Assembly (NCBI GenBank): GCA_020852655.1
Contig: JADZAI010000016.1
Span: 1-64,000, forward strand
Direction of reading: 5' to 3'
Length of the DNA stretch: 64,000 nucleotides
From: Alphaproteobacteria bacterium
GTDB taxonomy: Bacteria > Pseudomonadota > Alphaproteobacteria > Micropepsales > Micropepsaceae
The notes beneath the pieces are model-generated. The model was not told the origin of the DNA. It saw only the letters and a list, made by a program, of their open reading frames with translations, and did not search any database. Shown here one piece after another: positions 1-9,965 of this stretch. Every line of letters starts with the position of its first letter. Positions within the stretch are counted from its first letter, which is position 1. The position numbers and the translations under genes are program-made.

Positions 1-498
1 CACGGCGCCTACAAGTTCAGCCGCAAGCCGGACGGCGCGGTGCTGGCGATGAACGTGATCGAGGAAATCCACCGCCGCCTGCCGAACACGCACCTCGTGA
101 TGCACGGTTCCTCGTCGGTGCCGCAGGAGCTCCAGGACGAGATCAACAAATACGGCGGCAAGATGCCCCAGACCTGGGGCGTGCCGGTGGAAGAAATCCA
201 GCGCGGCATCAAGAACGGCGTGCGCAAGATCAACATCGACACCGACAACCGCATGGCGATCACCGCCGCGATCCGCAAGGTGTTCGCCGAGAAGCCGGGC
301 GAGTTCGACCCGCGCAGCTACCTGAAGCCCGCCAAGGAGGCGATGCGCAAGGTCTGCATCCAGCGCTACCAGGAGTTCGGGGCGGAAGGCATGGCCGGCA
401 AGATCAAGCCGCTCTCCACCGCCCAGATGGCCAAGCGCTACGCCGCCGGCGACCTCGACCCCACCTTCGGCGCCAAGCAAAGGCAGGCAGCGGAGTAA
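1..498 (+). CDS. fba: Class II fructose-bisphosphate aldolase, C-terminal part
   Basis: The reading frame is open from the first base and ends at TAA 496-498, so only the last 165 residues are present and the start lies outside the window. The protein is a zinc-dependent class II aldolase that interconverts fructose 1,6-bisphosphate with glyceraldehyde 3-phosphate and dihydroxyacetone phosphate in glycolysis, gluconeogenesis or the Calvin cycle. The family signatures HGAYKF at the visible start, HGSSSVP and the phosphate-binding NIDTDNR are present. The long C-terminal arm (YLKPAKEAMRKVC) points to the Calvin-cycle type of about 350 residues. The identification is firm; the cellular role cannot be separated further. 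Confidence 0.93.
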   Translation, partial: HGAYKFSRKPDGAVLAMNVIEEIHRRLPNTHLVMHGSSSVPQELQDEINKYGGKMPQTWGVPVEEIQRGIKNGVRKINIDTDNRMAITAAIRKVFAEKPGEFDPRSYLKPAKEAMRKVCIQRYQEFGAEGMAGKIKPLSTAQMAKRYAAGDLDPTFGAKQRQAAE

Positions 499-558
499 CG
501 GCCCCCACCCTGCCCCCTCGGGACGTTGTGAACTATCTTTTCATTGGCGCGGCCGCTA

Positions 559-588
559 TTAAAGGAACTGCCAGTTTCTTTTTATAGC
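559..588 (+). promoter_or_regulatory. Possible promoter/operator of the Fic gene
   Basis: This leader is more AT-rich than its surroundings. It holds a short inverted repeat (AACTG 566-570, CAGTT 572-576) just before a TATAGC that could be a -10 element at 583-588. No convincing -35 hexamer is visible. The position fits autoregulation of a toxin-type gene, but this is inferred from layout only. Confidence 0.22.
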
Positions 589-614
589 GCCAGTGTCACT
601 GAAGGAAATTTACA

Positions 615-1778
615 TTGGAGGAGAAAGGCCGGATCGGACGCAGTGAGGTCTCGTCCGTTGGAGGGGAGACCGTCAGAGCCTACGTTCCCCTGCCGCTTCC
701 GCCGCCCTCCCTCGACATTGCACGTCTACAGCGCCCCCTTGAGGCCGCGCAGATTGCCCTGGGTCAGCTCGAGGGCGTGAGTTCCGTCCTGCCCGATCCG
801 CAGCGCTTCCTGTACGCCTATACACGCAAGGAGGCCGTCCTTTCGTCGCAGATCGAAGGGACACAGTCCTCACTTTCCGACCTGCTTGCCTTTGAAGCAG
901 AGGTGCAGGGAACTGGTACCGATGACGTCGTCGAGACGTCGAATTATGTCGCGGCCATGACCCACGGCTTGCAGCGACTCCGAGGCGGTTTTCCGCTGTC
1001 GCTGCGCCTTATCCGTGACATTCACCGCGAGTTGCTGACATCGGGGCGCGGCAGCCAGAAGGAGCCCGGCGAATTCAGGCGCTCGCAGAACTGGATAGGC
1101 GGGTCACGGCCCGGCAATGCGATCTTTGTTCCGCCGCCGCCCCATCTCGTACCGTCTCTGATGGGCGATCTCGAGCTCTATCTTCATCGGGAAAACGACC
1201 CGCTACCCCTTCTCGTCCGGGCGGGACTGGCGCACGTCCAGTTCGAGACGATCCACCCGTTTCTCGATGGCAACGGACGCGTCGGCCGCCTGCTGATCAC
1301 CTTCGTTCTATGTGCGGGCGGCGCATTGTCGGAACCGCTCCTCTTCCTCAGCCTCTTCCTCAAGCGCCACCGGACCCGGTATTACGAGCTGCTCCAAGAC
1401 GTGCGAACCAAGGGAGCGTGGGAGGACTGGCTCGCGTTCTTCCTTGAGGGCGTAGCGGTCACCGCACGCGAAGCCGTTTCAACGGCCCGCGAAACTCTGG
1501 ACCTCTTTCGACAGGACAAGGACCGTCTGGTCGCACTCGGCCGGCAAGGTCTATCCGTTCTGCGCGTGCTCGAAGCGATGCAAGCGCGACCCATTGCTTC
1601 GCCGCAAGCCCTTGTGCGGGATACCGGGCTGTCCCATCCGACCGTCACGCGCGCCTTGGACATGCTCGGCAGCATGGGCATCGTCCGCGAGCTCAGCGGT
1701 CGCGCACGAGACAGGACCTACGCGTATACGCAGTACATCAACATTCTAAACCGCGGCGCTGAGCCCCTGAAAATATGA
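615..1778 (+). CDS. Fic family protein with N-terminal inhibitory helix and winged-helix C terminus
   Basis: Fic proteins transfer AMP from ATP onto hydroxyl side chains of target proteins. The catalytic motif [12 protein letters not shown] is intact at residues 214-225. An N-terminal inhibitory motif of the form S-x-x-x-E-G is visible at residues 77-82 (SSQIEG), which makes it a class II, self-inhibited Fic. Residues ~300-387 look like a winged helix-turn-helix. The start is TTG at 615, chosen because GAAGGAA at 601-607 is a well-spaced ribosome-binding site. The last four bases overlap the thiE start (ATGA). Base composition and codon use look less GC-biased than in the neighbouring genes, suggesting a later insertion. 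The target is unknown. Confidence 0.9.
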   Translation: MEEKGRIGRSEVSSVGGETVRAYVPLPLPPPSLDIARLQRPLEAAQIALGQLEGVSSVLPDPQRFLYAYTRKEAVLSSQIEGTQSSLSDLLAFEAEVQGTGTDDVVETSNYVAAMTHGLQRLRGGFPLSLRLIRDIHRELLTSGRGSQKEPGEFRRSQNWIGGSRPGNAIFVPPPPHLVPSLMGDLELYLHRENDPLPLLVRAGLAHVQFETIHPFLDGNGRVGRLLITFVLCAGGALSEPLLFLSLFLKRHRTRYYELLQDVRTKGAWEDWLAFFLEGVAVTAREAVSTARETLDLFRQDKDRLVALGRQGLSVLRVLEAMQARPIASPQALVRDTGLSHPTVTRALDMLGSMGIVRELSGRARDRTYAYTQYINILNRGAEPLKI

Positions 1779-2404
1779 CCAATTCGCGTTGCCGCCTCTA
1801 TCTCATCACCCCGCCGGCGTTCGAGCCGGGGGCGTTCGTGCGGGTGCTGGAGGATGCGCTGGCGGGCGGGGATGTCGCCTGCGTGCAGTTGCGGCTGAAG
1901 GATGCGGCGGACGAGGCGGTGCTGGCGGCGGGGCGGCTGCTGATGCCGGCGGTGCAGGCGGCGGGGGCGGCGTTCCTGATCAACGACCGGCCGGACCTCG
2001 CCCGGGCGCTCGGCGCCGACGGCGTGCATGTCGGGCAAGAGGACATGCCCTATGACGAGGCACGCCGCATCGTCGGCAAGGAGGCGATCGTCGGCGTGAC
2101 CTGTCACGACAGCCGCCATCTGGCGATGGAGGCGGCCGAGGCGGGGGCGGACTATGTCGCCTTCGGCGCGATGTTTCCGACCTCGACCAAGGCGGCGAAG
2201 ACGCGCGCCACGCCCGACCTGATCCGCTGGTGGTCGGAATTGTTCGAGACGCCCTGTGTCGCGATAGGCGGCATCACGGCCGAGAACGCGCCGGCGCTGG
2301 TCGAGGCCGGCGCCGACTTCCTGGCGGTGAGCGCCGGGGTGTGGGACCACGCCGAGGGCCCGCGCGCGGCGGTGCGGCGCTTCAATGCGGTGTGCGGCGC
2401 ATGA
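1775..2404 (+). CDS. thiE: Thiamine-phosphate synthase
   Basis: ThiE condenses the pyrimidine diphosphate HMP-PP with the thiazole phosphate to give thiamine monophosphate in the cytoplasm. The 209-residue length and TIM-barrel sequence are typical: QLRLKD near residue 38, the INDRPDLA strand, [18 protein letters not shown] and the phosphate-binding loops GAMFPTSTK and AIGGITAEN. It starts inside the Fic stop codon (ATGA) and its own stop overlaps the next gene in the same way, so all three are probably translated from one message. The ribosome-binding site before the start is weak, which supports translational coupling. No THI-box aptamer is visible upstream, so no thiamine riboswitch control is evident. 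Confidence 0.92.
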   Translation: MTNSRCRLYLITPPAFEPGAFVRVLEDALAGGDVACVQLRLKDAADEAVLAAGRLLMPAVQAAGAAFLINDRPDLARALGADGVHVGQEDMPYDEARRIVGKEAIVGVTCHDSRHLAMEAAEAGADYVAFGAMFPTSTKAAKTRATPDLIRWWSELFETPCVAIGGITAENAPALVEAGADFLAVSAGVWDHAEGPRAAVRRFNAVCGA

Positions 2405-3186
2405 GGGTCCTTCTGCTCGTGCTGGCCCTGCTTGCCGTGGCCCCTGCGGCGGCCCAGGAGCCCGGCCGGCTCGATCGCGACAAGACCCGGACGGAAGCCG
2501 AGGGGGGAGACCTGGAGGCCGCCTTCATGCTCGGCCGCATGTATCGCGACGGGGTCGGCGGGCCTGAGGACAAGGGCGAGGCGCGCAAATGGCTGCGCAA
2601 GGCGGCCCAGGGCGGCCATGTCCGCGCCAGCGTCCTGCTGGGGCTGATGCTCATAAGGGGCGAAGGCGGCACGGTGGACCGCGAGGCGGCGCGCCCGCTG
2701 CTGCTGTTCGGCGCCGCCGCCCGCGACGACCTCGCGCCCTATGCGCTGGGTGTCCTCTTCGCCGAAGGGCAGTCGAAGGGCGGCGGCGGGCCGGAACAGG
2801 ACGCCGCGGCCGCGGTCTTCTGGTTCCGAACGGCGGCGCTGCGCGGGAATGTCGACGGGATGTATAACCTGGGCCTCATGCATCTGCGCGGGCTCGGCGT
2901 GCCGCGCGATCCCGCCGAGGCCTATGGCTGGTTCCTGAAGGCGGCCGAGGCCGGCGAGGGACAGGCGCAGATCATCCTCGCGACCATGCTGTCCGAGGGC
3001 CAGGGGGTTCCGGCCGACCCGAAGATGGCGCTCGTCTGGTATTATCGCGCCAAGGCCAACGGGCTGGTCGACGACACGCTGGAGGTCGCCCTCGTCAAGC
3101 GGCTGACGCCGGACGAGGTGGCCGAGGCGAAGCGGCTCGCAGGCGAGCCCCCCGCGGCGCGGGTTGAGCCGCCCCGCGCCCGCTGA
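2401..3186 (+). CDS. Secreted Sel1-repeat (TPR-like) protein
   Basis: A protein of 261 residues built of about five Sel1-like repeats, alpha-helical pairs that scaffold protein-protein contacts. Repeats are seen as [39 protein letters not shown] and [13 protein letters not shown], each followed by a helix of the A-xx-W-xx-KAA type. The start at 2401 gives a clear signal peptide ([19 protein letters not shown]) with cleavage expected after AAA, so it is probably periplasmic. The start overlaps the thiE stop (ATGA). Such proteins often sit in cell-envelope or signalling complexes; the partner is unknown. Confidence 0.85.
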   Translation: MRVLLLVLALLAVAPAAAQEPGRLDRDKTRTEAEGGDLEAAFMLGRMYRDGVGGPEDKGEARKWLRKAAQGGHVRASVLLGLMLIRGEGGTVDREAARPLLLFGAAARDDLAPYALGVLFAEGQSKGGGGPEQDAAAAVFWFRTAALRGNVDGMYNLGLMHLRGLGVPRDPAEAYGWFLKAAEAGEGQAQIILATMLSEGQGVPADPKMALVWYYRAKANGLVDDTLEVALVKRLTPDEVAEAKRLAGEPPAARVEPPRAR

Positions 3187-3220
3187 TAGGAAGCGGCCCC
3201 TCTCCGGACCCTACCCGCGC

Positions 3221-4021
3221 ATGCCCGTTCTTTCCGCCAATCTCAACGTCATGGTCACGGCCGTCCGCAAGGCGGCGCGGCAGATCCGGCGCGACTTCAA
3301 CGAGGTCGAGCAGCTCCAGGTCAGCCGCAAGGGCCAGGCGGATTTCGTGACCCAGGCCGACCGCGCGGCGGAAAAGGTGCTGCACGACGAACTCGGCAAG
3401 GCGCGCCCCGACTACGGCTTCGTGCTGGAGGAGAGCGGCGTCATCGCCGGCAAGGACAAGGACCACCGCTTCCACATCGACCCGATCGACGGGACGACGA
3501 ATTTCATCCACGGCATCCCGCATTTCTCGATCTCGGTCGGGCTGGAGCGCGACGGGACGCTGATCGCCGGCGTCATCTACAACCCGGCCAGCGACGAGCT
3601 CTATGTCGCCGAGCGCGGCAAGGGCGCCTTCATGAACGACAAGCGGCTGCGCGTTTCGGGCCGCCGCGAGATGTCGGACAGCCTGCTGGCGACCGGCCTC
3701 AACCTGAAGGAGGAAGGCCGCAAGGAGCTGTTCTTCGCGCAGTTCGCCGCGCTGACGCCGCAGGTCGGCGGCATCCGCCGCGCCGGTTCCGCGGCGCTCG
3801 ACCTCGCCTATGTCGCGCAGGGCCGCTATGACGGCTTCTGGGAACACGGGCTCAGCTCGTGGGACGTCGCGGCGGGCATCGTGATGGTGCGCGAGGCGGG
3901 GGGCCAGGTGACCGACACCAATGGCGGCAACGAGATGCTGAGCGGCAAGGCCGGCATCGTCGCCGGCAACCAGGAGATCCAGCCGCAGCTCCTGCGGGCG
4001 CTGAAGGCCGTGCGCGTCTGA
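3221..4021 (+). CDS. Inositol monophosphatase family protein (SuhB-like)
   Basis: A magnesium-dependent sugar/inositol phosphatase of 266 residues. The metal-binding motifs are complete: E70-E71 in FVLEESG, DPIDGTTNF at 87-95 and WDVAAG at 214-219. The family hydrolyses inositol-1-phosphate and related phosphate monoesters; members also act as SuhB-type factors or on histidinol phosphate, which the sequence cannot separate. The ATG at 3221 is preferred over upstream in-frame starts because the fold begins just after it (LNVMVTAVRKAARQIR). It follows the Sel1 gene by 34 bases in the same direction. Confidence 0.92.
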   Translation: MPVLSANLNVMVTAVRKAARQIRRDFNEVEQLQVSRKGQADFVTQADRAAEKVLHDELGKARPDYGFVLEESGVIAGKDKDHRFHIDPIDGTTNFIHGIPHFSISVGLERDGTLIAGVIYNPASDELYVAERGKGAFMNDKRLRVSGRREMSDSLLATGLNLKEEGRKELFFAQFAALTPQVGGIRRAGSAALDLAYVAQGRYDGFWEHGLSSWDVAAGIVMVREAGGQVTDTNGGNEMLSGKAGIVAGNQEIQPQLLRALKAVRV

Positions 4022-4120
4022 ACAGCCAAAGCGTGGCGGCAGCGTCGATCGCGTGATGGCGGTCGCAGCCTTGTCGCCGTAGACTGCCAAAGTCGCTGCT
4101 GCCACACCTTCGCCTTGATC

Positions 4121-4135
4121 GGGACCAACGGTCCC
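4121..4135 (+). terminator. Short hairpin after the phosphatase gene, weak terminator candidate
   Basis: A six-base-pair GC-rich stem, GGGACC (4121-4126) and GGTCCC (4130-4135) with loop AAC, is followed by CTTTG. The uridine tract is poor, so termination would be weak. The 140 bases between the phosphatase and the proton-channel gene hold nothing else I can recognise. Confidence 0.25.
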
Positions 4136-4161
4136 CTTTGGACCCATGAGGATCGCACGGC

Positions 4162-5205
4162 ATGGCCCTGCTCGCCCGCGCGCGAACGACTGCCTTCTCC
4201 ACGCTGCAACTGGCGCCCTATCTGCTGCGCATGACGGTGTTCCTGGGCCTTGCAGGCGTGGCGGTCGCCTTCATCGCGCCGGCCGTGTTCACCGCCTTCA
4301 TGGCAAACCCGATCCTGAACGGGCTGATCCTCGGCGTGCTCGCGCTCGGCATCCTGAACGCCTATCGCCTGGTCTGGCGCCTGGTGCCGGACATCTCGTG
4401 GATCAGCAACCTGCGCCGCGCCGACCCGTCGCTCTCGCCGGTCACGAGCAACCAGCCGCATCTGCTGGCGCCGCTGGCGAACATGCTGGCCGAGAGCCGC
4501 GGGCGGCTGTCGCTCTCGGCCCCGGCGGCGCGCTCGATCCTCGACGGCGTGCAGGCGCGGCTCGACGAAAGCCGCGACATCGCGCGCTACATGACGGGGC
4601 TGCTCGTCTTCCTCGGCCTGCTCGGGACCTTCTGGGGGCTCATCCTGGTGGTCGACAGCGTCGCCGGCGCGATCCGCTCGCTGCCGACGGGCAGCGAGGG
4701 CGGCATCGCCTTCGACCAGCTCCGCGCAGGGCTGGAGGCGCCGCTCTCGGGCATGGGCACGGCCTTCTCGTCTTCGCTCTTCGGCCTCGCCGGATCGCTG
4801 GTGCTCGGCTTCCTCGACCTCCAGTCGGGCCAGGCGCAGAACCGTTTCTACAATGCGCTGGAAGAATGGATGTCGACCGTGACGCGGCTCGGCGGCGGCG
4901 CCTCGGCGCAGGTCATGGAAGGCGAAGTCTCGGCCCCCGCCTATCTCTCGGCGCTGCTGGAGCAGACGGCGGAAAATATCGAGAATCTGGAGCGCACGCT
5001 GGTGCGCATGGAGGAGCGGCGCGGGGCCGGCGGGGCGGAGCAGTCCGGCGAGATCGCCGCCGCGATGCGCTCGATCGAGAACGCCATGCGCCAGCTCGCC
5101 CATGAGCAGCAGGCGAACCGCGACGTCTTCGTCCAGGAATTGCGCCAGGAGGTGAAGATCCTCGGCCGCACCATCGCCGCCATGGGCGAGCGGCAGAAGG
5201 CCTGA
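4162..5205 (+). CDS. MotA/TolQ/ExbB-family proton channel protein, non-flagellar
   Basis: A 347-residue inner-membrane protein. Four hydrophobic segments are visible at about residues 20-45, 50-72, 145-172 and 195-220. The third and fourth carry the family's pore-lining patterns, GLLGTFWGL and GMGTAFSSSLFGLAGS. The C-terminal ~100 residues are charged and predicted helical or coiled coil. The next gene, four bases downstream, encodes a MotB-like partner, so the two probably form a proton-driven stator-like complex anchored to peptidoglycan. No flagellar, Tol or TonB genes are nearby, so the driven process is unknown. Confidence 0.85.
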   Translation: MALLARARTTAFSTLQLAPYLLRMTVFLGLAGVAVAFIAPAVFTAFMANPILNGLILGVLALGILNAYRLVWRLVPDISWISNLRRADPSLSPVTSNQPHLLAPLANMLAESRGRLSLSAPAARSILDGVQARLDESRDIARYMTGLLVFLGLLGTFWGLILVVDSVAGAIRSLPTGSEGGIAFDQLRAGLEAPLSGMGTAFSSSLFGLAGSLVLGFLDLQSGQAQNRFYNALEEWMSTVTRLGGGASAQVMEGEVSAPAYLSALLEQTAENIENLERTLVRMEERRGAGGAEQSGEIAAAMRSIENAMRQLAHEQQANRDVFVQELRQEVKILGRTIAAMGERQKA

Positions 5206-5209
5206 TCCT

Positions 5210-6178
5210 ATGGCGGCACGGGCGCGGTCGCGCGGGCCTTTCGACTACTGGCCGGGCTTCGTCGACGTGCTGTCGACGCTGCTGCTGGTCATCACCTTCC
5301 TCTTGTCGATCTTCATGCTGGGCCAGTTCTATCTCGGCCAGCAGCTCAACAATCGCGACGCGACGATCAACGCGCTCCAGGCGCGCATCGCCGAACTCGC
5401 CGACCAGCTCGGCCTCGCGCAGAAGACGGAAGGCGATCTCAAGGCCGAGATGGACCGGCTGCGCGCGACGCTGGCCGAGAAGGACAAGGAGGTCGCCGCG
5501 GCGGCCGCCGCGAAGGCCGAGCTCGAAGGCAAGACGGTGGCGCTCGACAGCGCCGAAGCGCAGCTCGCACTGCTGAACCAGCAGGTCGAGCAGCTCCGCC
5601 TGCAATTGCTGGCGCTCCAGGAGGCGCTGAACGCCTCGGAGGCGAAGAACAAGGACGCGCAGGTCCAGATCGAGGATCTCGGCGCGCGCCTCAACCAGTT
5701 GCTCGCCGAGAAGGTGAAGGAGCTGGCCGATTACCGCAGCGAGTTCTTCGGCCGGCTGAAGCAGATCCTCGGCGACCGCGCCGACATCCGCGTCGAGGGC
5801 GACCGCTTCGTGTTCCAGTCCGAGGTGCTGTTCGCGGTGAACTCGGCCGAGCTTTCCGACCAGGCGCGGGTGGACCTCTCGGTGCTGGCCGATGCGCTGA
5901 AGGAGATTTCCGGCGCGATCCCCGACGACATCGACTGGATCCTGCGCGTCGACGGCCACAGCGACAAGCGGCCGATCGCGACGCCGCAATTCCCCTCGAA
6001 CCTCGAACTCTCGGCGGCGCGGGCGATGTCGGTGGTGAAATTCCTGATCGCCATGGGGGTGCCCGCCAAGCGCCTCGCCGCCACCGGCTTCGGCGACCAG
6101 CGCCCCCTCGACCCCGCCGACACCCCCGACGCCTACAGCAAGAACCGCCGCATCGAGTTCAAGCTGACGGAGCCCTAA
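5210..6178 (+). CDS. MotB-like peptidoglycan-binding protein with OmpA C domain
   Basis: A 322-residue partner of the preceding channel protein. One N-terminal membrane segment (about residues 13-37) contains D19 in GFVDVLSTLLLVITF, the position of the proton-carrying aspartate of MotB. Residues ~45-175 are a long coiled coil rich in Ala, Glu, Lys and Gln. Residues ~200-320 are an OmpA/MotB domain with VDGHSDKRPI and AATGFGDQRPLD, which binds peptidoglycan. The coiled coil is longer than in typical flagellar MotB. Its stop overlaps by four bases the convergent hicA stop. Confidence 0.88.
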   Translation: MAARARSRGPFDYWPGFVDVLSTLLLVITFLLSIFMLGQFYLGQQLNNRDATINALQARIAELADQLGLAQKTEGDLKAEMDRLRATLAEKDKEVAAAAAAKAELEGKTVALDSAEAQLALLNQQVEQLRLQLLALQEALNASEAKNKDAQVQIEDLGARLNQLLAEKVKELADYRSEFFGRLKQILGDRADIRVEGDRFVFQSEVLFAVNSAELSDQARVDLSVLADALKEISGAIPDDIDWILRVDGHSDKRPIATPQFPSNLELSAARAMSVVKFLIAMGVPAKRLAATGFGDQRPLDPADTPDAYSKNRRIEFKLTEP

Positions 6179-6381
6179 AGATCCGCGTCGGTCAGTTCGA
6201 CCAGCTTCATGAGATGGCGCTGAAGGCCGGCCTTGAGCGGCTTCGACCCGTGGAAGGGAATCGAGAGCCGCGCTATCTCACCGGCCTTGCCGTAGATGTG
6301 ATGGCTCCCGGCCGTGCGCAGCAACGTCCAGCCCCGCTTCTCGACGAGCCGCGCAAACGCTGGGCCGGAGAGCGGCTTCAC
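6175..6381 (-). CDS. hicA: HicA-type mRNA interferase toxin
   Basis: A 68-residue HicA toxin. The family has a double-stranded-RNA-binding fold and cleaves mRNA using one histidine; the motif GSHHIY at residues 25-30 supplies it, followed by the usual IPFHGSKPLKAGLQRHLMK. The start is GTG at 6381, overlapping the hicB stop (GTGA). The order antitoxin first, toxin second is the reverse of the classical hicA-hicB order but is common. The gene is convergent with, and overlaps by four bases, the MotB-like gene. Confidence 0.9.
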   Translation of the reverse strand: MKPLSGPAFARLVEKRGWTLLRTAGSHHIYGKAGEIARLSIPFHGSKPLKAGLQRHLMKLVELTDADL

Positions 6382-6581
6382 ACCGCGAGTTCGACGACGC
6401 GGGTGGGTTCGCCCGGCTGAGGCTCCGGGATGTCGACGGCGAGCCAGCCGGCTACGGCCTCCCGCATATTCGCGATGAGCTCGTCCATCGTCTCGCCTTG
6501 CGAGACGCAGCCGGGAAGCGCGGGAGCTTCCGCCCAGAAGCCACCCTCTTCCGCATCGTGCACGACGATCTTGACGTTCAT
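6378..6581 (-). CDS. hicB: HicB-type antitoxin, short form
   Basis: A 67-residue HicB antitoxin with the partial RNase H fold typical of the family: [19 protein letters not shown] then [17 protein letters not shown]. It should bind and mask HicA. It ends after the RNase H-like domain and has no C-terminal DNA-binding domain, so the pair may lack the usual autorepression or use another repressor. It is translationally coupled to hicA through the GTGA overlap. Confidence 0.9.
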   Translation of the reverse strand: MNVKIVVHDAEEGGFWAEAPALPGCVSQGETMDELIANMREAVAGWLAVDIPEPQPGEPTRVVELAV

Positions 6582-6640
6582 CCGCCAACTCCTGTCCGCC
6601 TTGCAATATCGCGGTGCGACAGCCGGTCCGCAACCCTTGT

Positions 6641-8455
<1,815 letters not shown>

Positions 8456-8665
8456 GAGCGGCGGCGTTGTAGGGGGCTGCCGGCCACCGGGCAAGGCTGG
8501 GCCTCGCACGGATGCCGCCGGGTCACGCCGAGGGACCGCGGTTCCGGGAAAGGACACCGGCGTGCGCCGCTTGCCCCGGCGCGCCGGTTCGTGTATCAGC
8601 CGCCGCTCGTTTCGGGGCGCGGCCCCGAAAAACCCGTCATTTTGCCGACTGAGAGGACGCTTCCG

Positions 8666-8887
8666 ATGAAGAAGGAAGGCCACCCCGACTACCACTTCAT
8701 CAACGTCAAGCTGAACGACGGTTCGACCTACTGGACGCGTTCGACCTATGGCGCGGAAGGCCAGCAACTGACGCTGGAAATCGACACGACGACCCACTCG
8801 GTGTGGACCGGCGCACAGGCCCAGATCATGGATCGCGGCGGCCGCGTCGGGCGCTTCAAGAAGCGCTATGAAGGCCTGGTGAAGTAG
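8666..8887 (+). CDS. rpmE: 50S ribosomal protein L31
   Basis: A 73-residue L31 (bL31) of the large ribosomal subunit, bridging to the small subunit head. It starts [19 protein letters not shown] and ends with [11 protein letters not shown]. It has no cysteines, so it is the zinc-free form seen in many alphaproteobacteria. The ribosome-binding site GAGAGGA sits just upstream of the ATG, and a strong intrinsic terminator follows 30 bases after the stop. It is transcribed alone, divergently from the ABC exporter gene. Confidence 0.95.
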   Translation: MKKEGHPDYHFINVKLNDGSTYWTRSTYGAEGQQLTLEIDTTTHSVWTGAQAQIMDRGGRVGRFKKRYEGLVK

Positions 8888-8917
8888 GCGGAGCGTCCGC
8901 CAGAGCAGCGAATGCGA

Positions 8918-8939
8918 GGGGGCGGCGACGCCCCCTTTT
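8918..8939 (+). terminator. Intrinsic terminator of rpmE
   Basis: A perfect seven-base-pair stem, GGGGGCG (8918-8924) and CGCCCCC (8929-8935), closes a GCGA tetraloop and is followed by TTTT (8936-8939). It lies between rpmE and the convergent RcdA gene. Confidence 0.8.
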
Positions 8940-8962
8940 GCTTGGCCGTTCCGCCTGCCTGG

Positions 8963-9514
8963 CTATTCGCCGGCGAGCTTGCCGAAGGCCGACTGGAGGC
9001 GGTCGAGCTGGCCGCGCGCCCCTTCCGGCACCGGCTCGGGATCGGCACCGTAGATGGTACGGTCGAGGCGGTCGATGCGCTCGTAGAGCTGGGCGCTGCG
9101 GGCCAGCAGGTCGACCAGGCGGGCCGGGAGCAATTCCTCGGCCTCGGGCTTGCGGCCGTTGCAGACTTCGCGGGCCGAAAGCCGGTATTTGTCCTTTGCG
9201 ACCTCGTCGACCGCGATGTCGCCGTCGGCGACCGATCGCTGGACCAGCAGCCACGAGGCGACCTGCATCAGCCGCGTCGTCAGACGCATGCTCTCGCCGG
9301 CATAGGCGAGCGCCGCCCGGCGGGCGAGGCCGCGCGATTCCTCGCGCCCCGGGCCATCGAGATAGGTCGCGGTCTCCTCCACCATCGCCATGCCGCCGGT
9401 GAAGGCGCGGCGGAACATCTCCGAGCGCACGAAGCCGAGGGCCCGCGCCGGCATGGTGCGTTCGCCCAGCGAAGGATCGTCGCCGATCTGCGTCTCGAAG
9501 ACCGCGCCTGCCAT
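8963..9514 (-). CDS. rcdA: RcdA family protein (DUF1465), regulator of CtrA degradation
   Basis: A 183-residue protein of the alphaproteobacterial DUF1465/RcdA family. In Caulobacter, RcdA is an adaptor that helps deliver the cell-cycle master regulator CtrA and other substrates to the ClpXP protease. Recognisable stretches are AYAGESMRLTTRLMQVASWLL and the following helix, and the three-helix-bundle composition. The start at 9514 has AAGGCGGG upstream. The neighbourhood RcdA, DUF1192, quinone oxidoreductase recurs in related bacteria as far as I recall. Assignment is by family resemblance; the degradation targets in this organism are not shown. Confidence 0.78.
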   Translation of the reverse strand: MAGAVFETQIGDDPSLGERTMPARALGFVRSEMFRRAFTGGMAMVEETATYLDGPGREESRGLARRAALAYAGESMRLTTRLMQVASWLLVQRSVADGDIAVDEVAKDKYRLSAREVCNGRKPEAEELLPARLVDLLARSAQLYERIDRLDRTIYGADPEPVPEGARGQLDRLQSAFGKLAGE

Positions 9515-9707
9515 GTTCGTCCCGCCTTGGTGCTGTTCTGGTTCCCGAGGGGGCGTCATGCAAAGGTCACGCCGCCGGCCCGGACGGTTCCGCGCCGCCC
9601 GGAATCTCAGAACGAAACACCCGCCGCCGCAACAGCAGCCGCACTGCATGGTTAGCGCGGAAGGTTAACAAGACGCATCGCGGCGGATGCCCGGCGCCGG
9701 CGTGCAC

Positions 9708-9893
9708 CTAACGCTTGAAGAACGCGTCGGCAGCGGAGCGGGATTTCTGCTTGGCTTCGATGAGGGCGCGGATCGTGGCGATCTCGGCTTCCAGTTCGCC
9801 GATGCGCAGGCGGAGGGCGTCGACCGACATCACCTCAAGGTCGAGGCGCGGGGCCTTGGGCGGCGGCGCGAGGTCATCTGTGTCGAGCGGCAT
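9708..9893 (-). CDS. DUF1192 family small protein
   Basis: A 61-residue protein, mostly one amphipathic helix with coiled-coil character (MSVDALRLRIGELEAEIATI) ending RSAADAFFKR. This matches the DUF1192 family, found next to RcdA in many alphaproteobacteria. Its function is unknown. It is transcribed toward rcdA, with about 190 non-coding bases between them in which I see no clear promoter. Confidence 0.75.
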   Translation of the reverse strand: MPLDTDDLAPPPKAPRLDLEVMSVDALRLRIGELEAEIATIRALIEAKQKSRSAADAFFKR

Positions 9894-9965
9894 CCTGCTT
9901 CCCCTTGCGCGTCGTTCCGTGCTGGCGGAGTCTCGACTCCGCACGACAGAACCGCAAGGCCGACC

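Noticed and set aside
1700..1800. TPP riboswitch in front of thiE
   Set aside because: thiE starts inside the Fic stop codon; there is no leader and no THI-box-like sequence.
4162..6178. Zorya-type anti-phage system (ZorA/ZorB)
   Set aside because: The MotA/MotB-like pair has the right general plan, but no ZorC, ZorD or ZorE-like gene is adjacent; the neighbours are a phosphatase gene and HicAB. The pair looks like a housekeeping proton channel.
9640..9680. CtrA-binding site upstream of rcdA (TTAACC and CTAACC)
   Set aside because: The two half-sites are 13 bases apart start to start; the CtrA consensus needs TTAA-N7-TTAA with 11. The match is too weak.
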